Part shown: one piece after another, positions 37,651-49,496 of the stretch
Layout: the number at the start of each line of letters is the position of its first letter
How positions within the stretch are numbered: position 1 is the first letter of the stretch
Source: Taudactylus pleione
Taxonomy: Eukaryota > Chordata > Amphibia > Anura > Myobatrachidae
Assembly (NCBI GenBank): GCA_031769625.1
Contig: JAUIMM010000188.1
Coordinates: 5,682,001 to 5,746,000, forward strand
Direction of reading: 5' to 3'
Length of the DNA: 64,000 nt
Program-made: the position numbers and the translations under genes
Notes under the pieces: generated by a model
What the model was told of the DNA's origin: nothing
Database searches by the model: none
What the model saw: the letters and a program-made list of their open reading frames with translations, nothing else

Positions 37651-38674
37651 AGAATGTAGGGTCACGTGTGGTTTATGTGTTAGGACATGTTGCTAATTGA
37701 CAATGACCATGCAACACTCAGCATGTTAACACTGATGTTGACATTGTTAAAACTGTGTATTTCTGTCTTCCTGTCTCTAACCGTATTGATAACCATAACC
37801 TTGACGGCTAACCCTAACTCTAATAGTAACTCTGACTACATAACATGGGGACAAAATTGGAAAATGGTGTAATCAGTATAAATCCTGTATTGTGTCAGTA
37901 GTTTTCAGGTTGTTGGAAGTGATCGGCACAGCCTATATTTATATATACTGTATATCACATTTTGAATTAATTACATGGCTCTATGAAGAGATCAATGATT
38001 ATTGACAGCAATTCGGAACGCCTGTGTTCCATGGGCTCCCTTATATACAATATGGATGCATTAAAAAAGTGAACTTTACATACTTTGGGTGATTTTTAAC
38101 CTGATCCTGACCTGACAGCAACAAAAGGACCTGCTATATACACAGCTTCATAACTCAGTATACATATTATTAATTACATATTTGTCTTTAAGTGCTGGCT
38201 TGTTCCTGCTTTAATTAGAATACAATTAACCCTGTGGTCTCAATGGCATTAATTATGTGCATTGTATTAAATTTTGTTATGACCCCAAAGACCTCTCAAG
38301 CGCAAGTTAAACAACTGCATGACAAATACAGTGTGTGACGTGCACTTTCAGCGGCATTGGCACATGCGTTTTTAAATGCGAATGAAACCCTTGTGTTTAT
38401 GCTGCCTTAATACTGTATAAAAGGAGACATAATAATATATTTTTTTTATTCATCTGTATAACAACCTTAAAAAATATATACAGTAGAGTAACAATATTTG
38501 CAGATCACCAATTGGATAAAATCACTTAAAGAAGTAACTTGGTTTTTCGAACCTTTTTGAAATTCACAGACTTTATGCAGTTTGCAGAACTCAATTTGCA
38601 GAATGTCCTCCTGATGCGGAGGCATGGAATACCCTACTCTTTCATACACAGGCTCTCAGTGGGCTAAAATGGTG
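37651..38674. other. No gene recognised
   Basis: AT-rich; short TAACCCTAACTCTAA stretch at 37798-37825. Nothing else seen. Confidence 0.5.
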
Positions 38675-39015
38675 GATGGGTACGGGATGCCGGCACTTGG
38701 GATCCCGGCTATCAGAATCCTGACGCTGGCATTTTGACAGGGTTAGGATACCGACACAATACCCCGAAGCCTCCCTCCCCACAGCCTAAACTTAACATTC
38801 CCCCTAGTGTCTAAACCTAACATGTCCGCCACATGACCCTCCCCACCTAGTGCCTAAACCTAACATCCCACGCCACCTAACCCTCCCTAGTGCCTAAACC
38901 TAACATCCCCCGCCACCTAACCCTCCCTCCCTAGTGCCTAAACCTAACATACGCCGCCACCTAACCCTCCCCCCCTAGTGCCTAACCCTGTGCCTAGTGC
39001 CTAACCCTAACCCTC
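38675..39015. mobile_element. CCTAACCC-tract element, truncated
   Basis: GGGTACGGGATGCCGGCACT then a tract of CCTAAACCTAACATCCC-type units to about 39015. Related to 47650. Confidence 0.65.
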
Positions 39016-40159
39016 ATTTATGAACATTCAAAGTTGAACCTTGAAATTGTGTATTTACTGTTCCTACCGGTTAGACCATCAAATCGGCAAAAACACTTCC
39101 TGGGGGAAGTTTCCATTGCCCCTATACGAGCGTGCATGTGTGAAGAAAACACAAATACTGGGCCTCAAACTGATTTGCACGCACATCCATACGCATTGAC
39201 ATTTGCGCATATTTTGATAACTGCTAACGAGACTGTATGCCCATCTTCCTGCCCACGCATCTCGCTGCCCAACTTTATTCCGCAGGCGCAACCATCATCG
39301 CTATTATCAGGACTCAAACCTACCCCATGCTGAGCGTAAGAGATTTGTCTGAAATAGGTGTCTCATACACATGACTCATAGGACGTACAGTAACTCTGGC
39401 TACACGTCCATGACACTCCTACGAGACAGTTTCCTTGCTACGAGACAGTTTCCTTGCAGTTGCTGCCCAGTTAACACCCAAAAGCTCATAATTCACGCAC
39501 TGAGAGAGGAGGATGAGGGTCATCTGACTCAGAATCACCCAGAGATGTGCAGACATGCGTATCTACAGCACAGGTACAGTTTTGCATGTTTAACATTTGC
39601 CAAGATGTGGCCCATTCTGTGCATTTGCGCTTTGGAACATCCGTAAGTTCCTTTTAGTTGATCGCTCGTGCAACTTATGTGAACAGTGAGTAAACATCAT
39701 GGTCATTTGCAGTTACAGACTGTATATTTAATAAGCATCCATAGCCGTTGTTGTACTGAGCTTTGCTGCAGCTGATCTCACTGAAACATTAAGGACATTT
39801 GTAACTGCTCCCTAAGGACAAGAAAGCAATTTGGAAACAGAATGACTCTGCTGCTACTGCAATGCTTTCATGTCATTGGTCAGAACTTGCACACTGTTAC
39901 AGACTGTTGCTTCAATGTTCAAACATTAACACGAAGGAGACGACTGTGGGAAATATGTTACTGAGAACGTTACAGGAGACTTATAACGTGGAAGGCCAAC
40001 AATTAGAACTGGAAAAGAAGAAACGTCACTATCGCAGTAAAGAGAGACTCCACAGAAAACAAGATAGGATACAGCGCCAACTACAGTCGCTCCAGTATAG
40101 TCACTCAAATAATTAGTCTGTAGTTGTTCCATCTCCCTGCCATCAAATCCATTTTTCTT
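39016..40159. other. No gene recognised
   Basis: A 22-base local duplication ACGAGACAGTTTCCTTGC at 39421-39457. 39060-39340 has features of a decayed GC-rich MITE. No exon. Confidence 0.45.
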
Positions 40160-41470
40160 AATAGCTTAATGGTGTCTTTCTCCATGTAAAGGCTTTGTAA
40201 AGATGTCTGCAATCATTGACCAGAAAGTGAAGAAGTTCATGTTCTTGCAAATCTCTCAGGAAATTATACTTCGCACCAATGTTCTCATTTCTTAGATTAA
40301 CTTGCTAGTGTATATGCCGGTGCAAGACATTCCTGGTGTATATGCCAGTGCAAGGCATTCCTGGTCGTCTTTAAGATCTGTGTTGGTTCTGTCTACTGTC
40401 AGTCCAGTTCTGCTAACAGCTGTCTCAGCCATATCCCCTCCTGACATACTTCCCTACTCTCCCAAATCTCGTCTGGTTCACCCGGATGACCGGGAAAGTG
40501 GGCATATGTCCTGGAAGCTGCCACTTACCACTTCACTCGGGAAGTGGGCAGTCCAGGCGGCTTAATGATGCATGCTGAATTATGTAATTGCACCCCACCC
40601 GCCCCAGCTTTACAATGCTGGTGATCAAGGCATTGTATAGTGGGGGGCGAAACCACAGGCCCAGCATCACGCCCCCCACACTTCCCACTAGACTACGCCA
40701 CCCCCACATCGCCGACCTGGCACTGCCAAAAAGTCGGACATTTTGTATGTGCTGCTATCATGCTGTTGAAGAAAGGGTAGTATCTAGTTGCCCTTCCTTC
40801 CTGCCCTACTATCCACGTGGGCATAGAGGGGAAATATAAACCTGTGGTGAGTGGACACATTTTCTTCGTTTGGTGACCTTTATGGGCATGGAACTGCACT
40901 TCCACCCTCACCTAACGTCACTTTCCCGGTCCTTACAATGAAGGGGAAATAAGCTCAACCTTGAAGAAAGTGTTGCTCGTACTCTATACGTGTGAATGCC
41001 CAACTAATGTGTTATGTCTCCTTGGTATCTTGTCTGGAAATCCGGGTTAAGGCCGTGTAGTATCTCAATTTCATCCCCTTCTTGCTGCAAACAGATGACA
41101 TCATCACCCACATAAGTGAGTAGATAGATTCATATGTCAGTCAGTCTCTGTATATAAACAGGGGTGTGCCCTGCGCCTCACCAAGTTCTCCTTTGTGAGC
41201 ATCTCATTTATTTTGATATTCCATGGTATCGCAGCCTGATTCAGACCATATATACTTTTCTGGTGTCTCCATACTAGAGGCCAGCTGCAACAGTGTGAGT
41301 TAGCAAATTGCAGATTCTTCCTACTCTATTACATTTGGACCTAAGTCTGGGATCATGGAGTCTTTAAATCCTGGTTGTTGTACCGTGTCAATATCCAGCT
41401 TGACTGCAGGAGCAAACATCTCATCATCATTCCGTACTTGCTTTTGTGACTATCCCTTGGCCACTGGTCT
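40160..41470 (-). pseudogene. Copia (Ty1)-type LTR retrotransposon pol fossil
   Basis: On the minus strand in order: about 41460-41340, MFAPAVKLDID preceded by VAKG and SQK; about 41280-40950, IPWNIKINEMLTKENLV, then HPCLYIQ and the catalytic YVDD changed to YVGDD; about 40300-40160, MIADIFTKPLHGE of the RNase H end. This order and these motifs are those of Copia pol. The frames are broken, and 40310-40940 appears to hold an unrelated insertion including the CTCCC-rich repeat. No LTRs were found. Confidence 0.72.
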
Positions 41471-42346
41471 GAGCTAGGACCATTCAGCGTTCCATCTGTT
41501 TGCCTTTAAATGTCTATTTGCAGCCTTTGGCTTTTATCCCCACTGTCTGTCTGTATCCTAGCGTGGTTCCCGTGCATGACCGTTATTTCCTCTTCTCCTG
41601 CTCGTGTCCGTGTGTTGGCCGCACTCGCTGAGAGATTCCATAAAAGTGGAGGCAGGGAAGCTTTACCTCGTGTGTCTTCTCCATAGGGGATAATATTGGT
41701 CTGGATGCGGAGCTGGATGTACGCCTGTTTGCAGAGCTTTCCTAGCGCGCTGTCACACTGCTGAACATGCTCTGGAACTGAGGGCACGTGGCAGAGTCGC
41801 AGGCATTTCAATCGCATCTGCACTTACAGCTGAGGACATGTAACTGGGTTGCAGCATGGCGTTATAATGTAAGTACATTTCAGTGTGGCGCAATTGCAGG
41901 CTGTCAGGAGTTGGGCGAAATAGGGAATGTGCCTGTATGGAGGCATATCTTTTGCACCCAGCATAGTGCAAGTGCACCGTAATTATGATGATTAATAGCA
42001 AACATAAGAGGCGTGTGCACCACATAAAGCATACAGCGCTGTGTACGGGCAAATGTACCCAATCTGGGCAAATGTACCCAATCTGGGAGCATCAAGAACC
42101 TGACTAACTCATAGCTCCGCATGAGGCCAATTATGTCACCATTTTCTCAGCCACTACTTACTGTAATGAGATAAAAGTGGATGGAATTTAGTTAATCACG
42201 CAATAACGCAGTCTTATAGAACACACATAAGGTACAGTAGTCATTTTTCACTGAAAACTGGAGAGTATCTCTCTCGCTGAGACGGAGACTTTATAGATCA
42301 AAACATCATTGTGACACTTCCGCTATGCAAAACTAGGTCCCTTATG
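41471..42346. other. No gene recognised
   Basis: GGGCAAATGTACCCAATCTG is tandemly duplicated at 42046-42086. Nothing coding. Confidence 0.45.
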
Positions 42347-42380
42347 CTGGGTACACACTAGATGTTTGGACTGACATATA

Positions 42381-43212
42381 GGGCCCGATTCAGCAAGGAA
42401 CGCACGCTAGCTGACGCACGCACCCAGCCGCTGAGAGAATATGCTAATCAATTCATACGCACGGAGACCGCAGCGCAAGAAGCAGACACCCAGCAAAACA
42501 TAATGCCGCCCACCTATGCCGTGATTGACAGCATAAACATCGGGAACATCGAGTGCCATGGAAGCTGCGTGTAAGCTAAGGGTAGACCTGACCCTGCCAC
42601 AGGACTTGAGAGATTACTGCACGCAGATAGGCGCCCGGCTGTGTGAGATTAATTTATGTACGCACCTGTAATGGCGTGCAAACACACAGGCACGCCTGCG
42701 TTCGGGCGACCACCCCCTTGTCACTACCCACAAACGGCACTTCCTGTCAATCAACATCCAAGGTTTCTGCAGGCTCCCTGCAGAGCCGTAACTAGACTTT
42801 TTGGTGCCCTGCGCCAGAGAAAGCATTGGCGCCGCCCTACATTTTTTTAAATAGGGACATAAGATAGAGCACCTGAAAAAGGGCCATGGCCTCATGGGGA
42901 AGGGCCAGGGAAGAGATAGGGGAGGCCAGGAGATGCTGGGGATAAAAGAAGAGGAAGCTACAAGTGAGAGAGATAATAAACAGGAAAACTGACAGGCCCA
43001 AACAGTGCCCTCTGCCCTGCGGTGCCCTGTGCCACGGCACTGGTCGCACTACCCTAGCTACGGCCCTAGCTCCCTGCATACTCTGAGAGAGCCCTTACCG
43101 TACTCAGCGACTTGATCGCGCACGCGCAATGCGATGCAAATTCCGGCGCAGATCACAAACATCGGCTCGCACCGTGCGTTCTCTCACTTGCGTTGCTTGC
43201 TGAATCAGTCCC
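42381..43212. mobile_element. Harbinger-family MITE, TSD ATA, middle level
   Basis: GGGCCCGATTCAGCAAGGAA and GCTTGCTGAATCAGTCCC; ATA on both sides (42378-42380, 43213-43215). It carries the CCCACAAACGGCACTTCCTG block and is interrupted by a small hAT. Confidence 0.85.
42781..43068. mobile_element. hAT MITE, TSD GCTCCCTG, inner level
   Basis: Ends CAGAGCCGTAACTAG and, inverted, TAGGGCCGTAGCTAG. Exact 8-bp duplication at 42773-42780 and 43069-43076. Confidence 0.9.
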
Positions 43213-43449
43213 ATAGTCTGGACCGTCTAGTTTATATGCAGTAAGCGTTCCCGTGCGCTGACATCGGGGTCGTTCCGTTGGCCGTGCATGCACTGCTGAC
43301 GGAGCGACACAGCTACCAATGCCAGGAAGGTGCATTGTGTAGGTGAACAATATATGGTGGTCGTTCAGCCGGATCATGCAGTGTGCACCAACCACCTGAT
43401 ATATCATGTCATCAGTCGCATTGGCGGATCATCTAGTGTGCACCCAGCC

Positions 43450-44529
43450 TTACTCTCCATAAATGGGAGCCGAGTAATATAGGACTGTAATAGGACTGTT
43501 AATGGTAGCGTCAGCACAAGATATAAGTGGTCAAACATCCTCCAAATATGAAATGTGGTCTGCAATTGTCAAATATGGGATGACCCTACAAAAAAAATTG
43601 ATAATCAATAATCAAATGAATTATGGTTAGATTAATGGCATTATACACTATTGTTATGGATAAACGAAATGTAAAAATAAAATTGTTTCCACTATTGTAG
43701 ACAATGCTGGTTAGAGGAATAATGGAAAAATACAAATCATTTAAAAATCATTTAAAAACACAGTATCACAAATTAAAAAACAGGCACAAAAATAAAGCAT
43801 AAAAAGAAAGCTGAAATTCTCACTGGCAACGCATTTCACAGCACCTTGCCGCTTCCTTAGGCATTGGTGAAGGAAGTCATTCTTTACCCATTATCTACAA
43901 TGTATCAGATCTCCACATATTATGTACGATATTATGTCGTAAAAATAGAGAACCATTGGCATTGGAGCGTAAATATTTTCATTGAAATGTTATGGAATAC
44001 GTCATATTTTTTATTGTGCCAGCTCTGTTCGGTGTTGTGTTGGCCAGGATAAGCAATGATAACAATGTTCTTATTTTAGAATATTATCCCGTCTGCAAGG
44101 AAGAGAGAACAACTAGTATACAAATGTTTCTTTTCTTAGGTAAGCACAGAAAAAAAATGTTTTAAGGAATAAAAAAAAAAGGAAATTTTAACATCCTAAA
44201 TAAACGACTGTCGGCACCAGAATGTTCAAATGTAGACATTTAGAATGTTAAAATGGACAGCATTTTGACATGTCAAAGTCGACATCACCAAAATGTCACC
44301 AGTCGGCATGTCAATGATGCAGTTTTGAACTGACGGTTTAACTACCCCTAACTACAGCCTAACACAATCCTTATATTGGCTAAAATTAACTATCGATATT
44401 ATATCTGTTGACATTCACAATGCCGACAATTTGTCACGTTGACATTCTGTGCTATTGACAACATTCTGTCCATGTCGACATTCATTTTTCAGGCGATTTG
44501 TGCAGCGAGGCTACTGCCGACGTGGGACT
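43450..44529. other. No gene recognised
   Basis: AT-rich. GCAACGCATTTCACAGCACC near 43825 resembles a motif recurrent in amphibian repeats. 44200-44470 has repeated GTCGACATT/TGTCGACA motifs. Confidence 0.45.
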
Positions 44530-44640
44530 CTGGAGAGATATTAAAAATATGGGTGCAGGGTGTGCGGTGTGGGCCCCCCATGGAGCCAGGGGCCCGTGTG
44601 CACCACACACCCTGCACCCATTATAGATATGCCCCTGGAG
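44530..44640. repeat. Hairpin repeat GGGTGCAGGGTGTG
   Basis: Inverted halves GGGTGCAGGGTGTGCGGTG and CACCACACACCCTGCACCC. The same hairpin forms the right half of the hAT element at 47845-48231. Confidence 0.8.
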
Positions 44641-45164
44641 GTCGGTCATAGCCAGGCGAAGAAACTGACATTGCCACAGGGTTGGTGCAAGTTTTGATGG
44701 TGCGACCTACAGTGCGTCTAAAGAGGCACCAAGACCGATTATCAATACTGCTAGAGGGCGACTGAACTGTGCCGCTAATCTGTCGCTGTGTGTATTAAGA
44801 CACTGGTATGTACTTAGAAATGAGATTAGAATCGCAAAGACTTCTCTTCTGTCCTATGCGAAAAGGGGACTTCCGAGTTTATGACTCAGAAGTCCCTCTG
44901 TACATGCGTCCAGAGTTGTAGCGTGCAGCCAGGGCGCCCGGAGCACGTGCGTGCTATGGCACCACACCCCCCCCCCCTCATGTGTTCCAGGGAGGAGGTC
45001 CATATGGGATTAAAATAAAGAGAAGTAAAAATAAAGATTATGGGCAGCATCACAGTGGGGCATGGAGGGATAAATATATTCCGCCTCCTCCCCCCTGTCT
45101 CTCCATCCTCCTGCCCCAGCTTTCCAGCCTCCTTCCGTATCACTCCAGTCGTCAGCTCCTGTAG

Positions 45165-45905
45165 TAGTACCCCTTATGCAGGGCCCTCTGTAGTGCCCAT
45201 ATGCAGTGCCCCTGTCATTGTGCCCATATGTATTGCCCCCTGTAACTGTGCCCATATTACATGCCCCCTGTAGCTGTGCCCATTTGCAGTGCCCTATGTA
45301 GTGGTTCCCATTAGCAGTGCCCCCTGCAGTTGAGCCCATATGCAGTACCCCTGTAGTGGTGTCCATATGCAGTGCCCCCTGTAGTGCCCATATGCAGTGC
45401 TCCCTGTAGTGATGTCCATATGCAGTTCCCCCGTAGTGCTGCCCATATGCAGTACCCCCGTAGTGGTGCCCATATGCAGTGCCCCCTGTAGTTGTGCCCA
45501 TATGCAGTGCTCCCTGCAGTGGTGTCCATACGCAGTGCCCCCTGTAGTGCCCCTGGTAGAAGGTGCCACTTGCAGTGTCCCCTGTAGTGGTGCCCATATG
45601 CAGTGCCCCCTGTAGTGGTGCCCATATGCAGTGCCCCCTGTAGTGGTGCCCATATGCAATGCCCCCTCTAGTGGTACCCATATGCAATGTCCCTGTAGTG
45701 GTGCCCATATGCAGTGTCCCCTGCAGTGGTGCCCCTATGCAGTGCTCCCTGTAGTGGTGTCCATATGCAGTGCCCCCTGTAGTTGTGCCATATGCAATGT
45801 CCCTGTAGTGGTGCCCATATGCAGTGCCCCCTGTAGTGCCCAGATGCATTGCCCCCTGTAGTGGTGCCCATATGCAGTGCCCCCTGTATAGGTGCCCCTT
45901 AAAGT
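45165..45905. repeat. 28-bp minisatellite, about 26 copies
   Basis: Unit CCCATATGCAGTGCCCCCTG followed by TAGTGGTG, with many small variants. ORFs on both strands, including a 279-codon minus-strand frame, are artefacts. A short relative occurs near 51840-51895. Confidence 0.95.
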
Positions 45906-46554
45906 TGTACCACTGTAGTCCACCACACCCCAGTAACCTGATCCATCGCGGCCGTCATCCGGGCCGTTGTTCCAGCTGCCGCACTGACTGGATCAGCGGC
46001 CGCACAAGCTTCTCAGTGCGCGGGTGATGTCATGACGTTAACCGCGCACTGCATCACTGGGAATGTTGGCCTCTGAAGGGATCGCCAGGCCAGCGTTCAC
46101 ATTGCAGTGGGGAAGCAACGGCTTGCGCTCCACTGGAAACGCCCTCCCTATGCCCCTGCATGCGTCGTATGACTTGCAGTACCATGAGGGGTACTGGGAG
46201 GGATCTTTTTGGATCCCTCTGACAGCACAATGCAAAAAAAAGCTCATAGGCTTCTATTGGGTATTGCCCACCAGATCTAAGCTCCGGAATGTATTGCATT
46301 CCGGAGTTTGTTACATATGGCGGATGTAGACAAACTCGAACGGGAGGGGGGGTTCTGAGTTTTTACAGCATTTCAGGCTTAATACGTCCCGCCCCCAGGC
46401 TGATCTTCTGGAGATGCCGTAGAAGGATTTTGTGCCCTTTCTGGCTTTTGGGGGAGATATATTATATTAGTGGTTTTAGGGCATTCATGATGTTCTCTGT
46501 CAGCTTTATCAATGAACCAAGAATTTTGAGTGGACCAATGAATATAGGAACCAA
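45906..46554. other. No gene; unassigned GC-rich then AT-rich
   Basis: 46240-46330 shows the inverted pair AAGCTCCGGAATGTATTGCA / TTGCATTCCGGAG, likely a MITE end. Nothing coding. Confidence 0.45.
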
Positions 46555-47162
46555 GGGCCTGATTCAGGCCCGCTCACTATCTGGGTACGCTCGCTGGATG
46601 CGTATGCAAATTTTTCAAAGTGACGCCACGGGAAGCGAACACTCGCCAAGGCATAAGCACGCCCACCATGTCTTAGCGAGCGGCCACTGTGTCTGAGCGT
46701 ATGCCCAATCGCACAGGCAGAGCCGCCCACTAGCACACGTCATCTCCAGGAAGTGTATTAAAACATTGGTACATCGAGCACCATCGGATGCTAACGCAGT
46801 GCTTGCGGTTGCTTTACCCTACCGCAAGCATTGCGAGGAAATCAGTGTAAAAAAAGGCAAGTGACGTGTACTATGACACTGCCTGTTAATTATGCACGCC
46901 TCTAAAATGGCGCTGAAACACTCAGGCACGCCTGCGTTCGCATCTCCAACCCCCCGTTATTAGTGTCCTGACCATGTTACCACCCACAAACGGCCTCTCC
47001 AGTCACTTATTACCTTAGGCTGCCAATGCTGGGTGAGGGAGAGGGTCGCGTTCGCAGTGTGTCGTTCACCCACGCGCAGAACAAAGCGTTCGAATGCGTG
47101 TACGCAGAACATTGGGCCCCTTGCGAACGCACAGCGTGAGTGAGCAGCTCTGCATCAGGCCC
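46555..47162. mobile_element. Harbinger-family MITE
   Basis: GGGCCTGATTCAGGCCCGCT at the left and GCAGCTCTGCATCAGGCCC at the right; the interior has CACGCCTGCGTTCGCATCTC and CACCCACAAACGGCC. Confidence 0.82.
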
Positions 47163-47649
47163 TAACTTAGCAGAGAGAAGAAGTAGAAATGTTTGCAGTG
47201 GACAACTTTGTCGATTGGTTGCCATGGGAAACTTCTCCACTGGTCCACCCCTCCACGCTTTTCTCTGCTTGATACTGTACATACAGTAAACCCCTATCTA
47301 TTCCAGCATTTGGAAACAAGTGAGACGTCATGTTCTGAGATTTACAGAATGGCAGCTCTCCACGCGTTTGTCTGTGTTGTTCCACTGCAGAGATTATCCG
47401 GCTGTTCTGCTGATAGACCAGTGTCTGGGAATTGCTGATTCCAGTCTCCAGTAATTCACAGATATGTATATTTTATAGAGACTTGCTTCTAAATCACTCT
47501 TAGCTCATATAAACTCTGAAGATTAGTAAATCCCTCTGCAAAGTGACGCTGCTTAATTCTGCCTATAAGGAATATCTGCACGAAGCAGATATTTAGCATT
47601 CACAAGGTTACTGTTTTAATTTTGGACTTGGCTCTGTTCAGAATGGGTT

Positions 47650-48355
47650 GGGTACGGGATGCCAGCGCTCGAGATCCCAGTGGTCAGAATTCCGGCGCCA
47701 GCGTCCTGGCAGGGTTAGGATACCTACCCTACCCCTAACCCTACCTTCCCTCCGCCTAAACCTAACCCTCCTCCCAAAGCCTAAACCTAACCTCCCTGCC
47801 CACAGCCTACCCGCCTAACCCTAGCACTAACCCTCCGCCTAACCCAGGGGCGTTTCTAGAGAGGAGGGGGCCCATGTGCAGTCTCCGACACGGGCCCCCT
47901 CCTCTCCGCCGGGCGTCCGGCAGCGCACTGAGCTGTGCACCGGAGTTAAGGAGTCTGGGCACTAGGGTGTGCCCAGAGTCTATAGGGTATGCACAGGTCA
48001 CCGGGAAAATGGCCACGGCGGCCATTTTCCTTGTACTGTGCATGCACAAACGTTGGGAAAATGGCCACCACGGCCATTTTCCAGTCGTTTTTCAGCGCCA
48101 GACCCCCGCGCTGATGTGGGACTTCGGAGAGGTAAGTAATATTATGGGTGCAGGGTGTGCGGTGCAGGGCCCCCTGGACCCAGGGGCCCGTGTTCCCCGC
48201 ACACCCTGCACCCACTATAGATATGCCCCTGGCCTAATCCCTGTACTTACCGTTGGGATGCCGGCACCGGGATTCTGACAGATGTCGGGAGTCCAGTGTC
48301 GGCATTCTAAGTGCCGATATCCCTTACTGCTGGGATTATGACTGCATCCCATTCA
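47650..48355. mobile_element. CCTAACCC-tract element split by a hAT
   Basis: GGGTACGGGATGCCAGCGCT at the left, CCTAACC tract at about 47730-47845, and GGGATTATGACTGCATCCC at the right. The hAT at 47845-48231 sits in the tract. Confidence 0.65.
47845..48231. mobile_element. hAT element, TSD GCCTAACC/GCCTAATC
   Basis: Ends CAGGGGCGTTTCTAGAG and, inverted, CAGGGGCATATCTATAG. The target duplication is derived from the host CCTAACC tract with one mismatch. An internal hairpin (GGGTGCAGGGTGTGCGG) is shared with 44530. Confidence 0.88.
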
Positions 48356-48402
48356 TAACTACTAGTAAGCTTTCTCCCTACATATCAGTAGATATCAGTA
48401 AC

Positions 48403-48925
48403 GGGATCGGTATGAAATTCCGGCGGTTCAAATCCCGACAGGAGAAGCCCGACAGAAGGAGATCCTGACACCGGCTGGTAAGTACCCTAACCCTAACCCT
48501 CCCGTAGGGGTGCCTAACCCTAAAACTCCCGGGGTGGTGCCTAACCCTAAGTCCCCCCCCGAGGGGTGCCTAAACCTAACCCTTCCTTCCCACACCCTAA
48601 ACCTAACTCTCCCAGCGAGGTGCCTAACCTTCACCTACCCCCAGGGGTGCCTAACCCTAACCCTCCCCCACAGGGGTGCCTAACCCTAACCTTCCCCTCC
48701 AAAACCTAACCCCAATACACTCCCTAAACCTAACCCTCCCCCCAACGCGGCTAAAGCTAAGGATGCCCCGGATTACCTCATTCAGGCTGTCGTCCTTCGG
48801 CATTCCGGCATCAGGATTAAGATAGGCCTCAATATTTTGATGCCTATCTCAAGTCCCCCGTCGGGCTTCTCTTGTCGGGATATAGACCGGCGGCATTTAG
48901 TCCGCCGGTCTATAATCTGCATCCC
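48403..48925. mobile_element. CCTAACCC-tract element with 8-bp TSD TCAGTAAC
   Basis: Exact duplication TCAGTAAC at 48395-48402 and 48926-48933. The left end is GGGATCGGTATGAAATTCCG and the right end CCGGTCTATAATCTGCATCCC. Subterminal inverted blocks CCCGACAGGAGAAGCCCGAC flank a telomere-like tract at about 48480-48740. The 8-bp duplication suggests a hAT-type mechanism. Confidence 0.85.
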
Positions 48926-49496
48926 TCAGTAACACCTGTAGAATTCAATGCAAATAATCTCTATACACTAAAATAAGGATTATAAATTAATTTTCTAGTG
49001 AGGTAAATGAAACACCCTGAGATTGCACAGAAGCATACAAGTGTATGGACAATCAATTGTCAATATAGTTTCATCGCTTGGGACTTTATATAGTAGTCTG
49101 AAATTGTGCGCAATTAGGGTATAGGTCCGGAAAGATATCCAGCAATAGGATGAGTATGACCCGCTTAGAAGATGGAGTCCCTGCGATTTGTTAGCAAGAA
49201 GATCTCGCAGTGTGGTTAGAACTGATGATTACTGCAGGCTGAACATCCATAGAAGCGCTGGTCCCCATAAATGAAGAAAATGGTGAATGATGGAAATACA
49301 AGTGAATCTCACGGTGGTCATTAATGTTAGCTTAACGCGTTTCATAGTGGAATCTATATTTTCAACAAATACACTTTCTATAAAGATAATCAACATATTG
49401 GTCTCTTGTCCTGTTGATCATCTTATGAATTTATGTTTATTAATTACAAGTTTATGAAACATTTTTCATAAGAAAAAACAATGACCAGTAGAGTAA

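Larger units (their letters stand above)
42347..43449. mobile_element. hAT-like element, outer level of a second nest
   Basis: Ends TGGGTACACACTAGATG and, inverted, CTGGGTGCACACTAGATG. The flanks CCTTATGC/CCTTACTC match at six of eight. It contains the Harbinger MITE 42381-43212. Confidence 0.65.

Noticed and set aside
45010..45849. 279-codon minus-strand ORF with repeating GTAYGHHYR-like residues
   Set aside because: It is a read-through of the 28-bp minisatellite; all frames show similar repeats and there is no domain.
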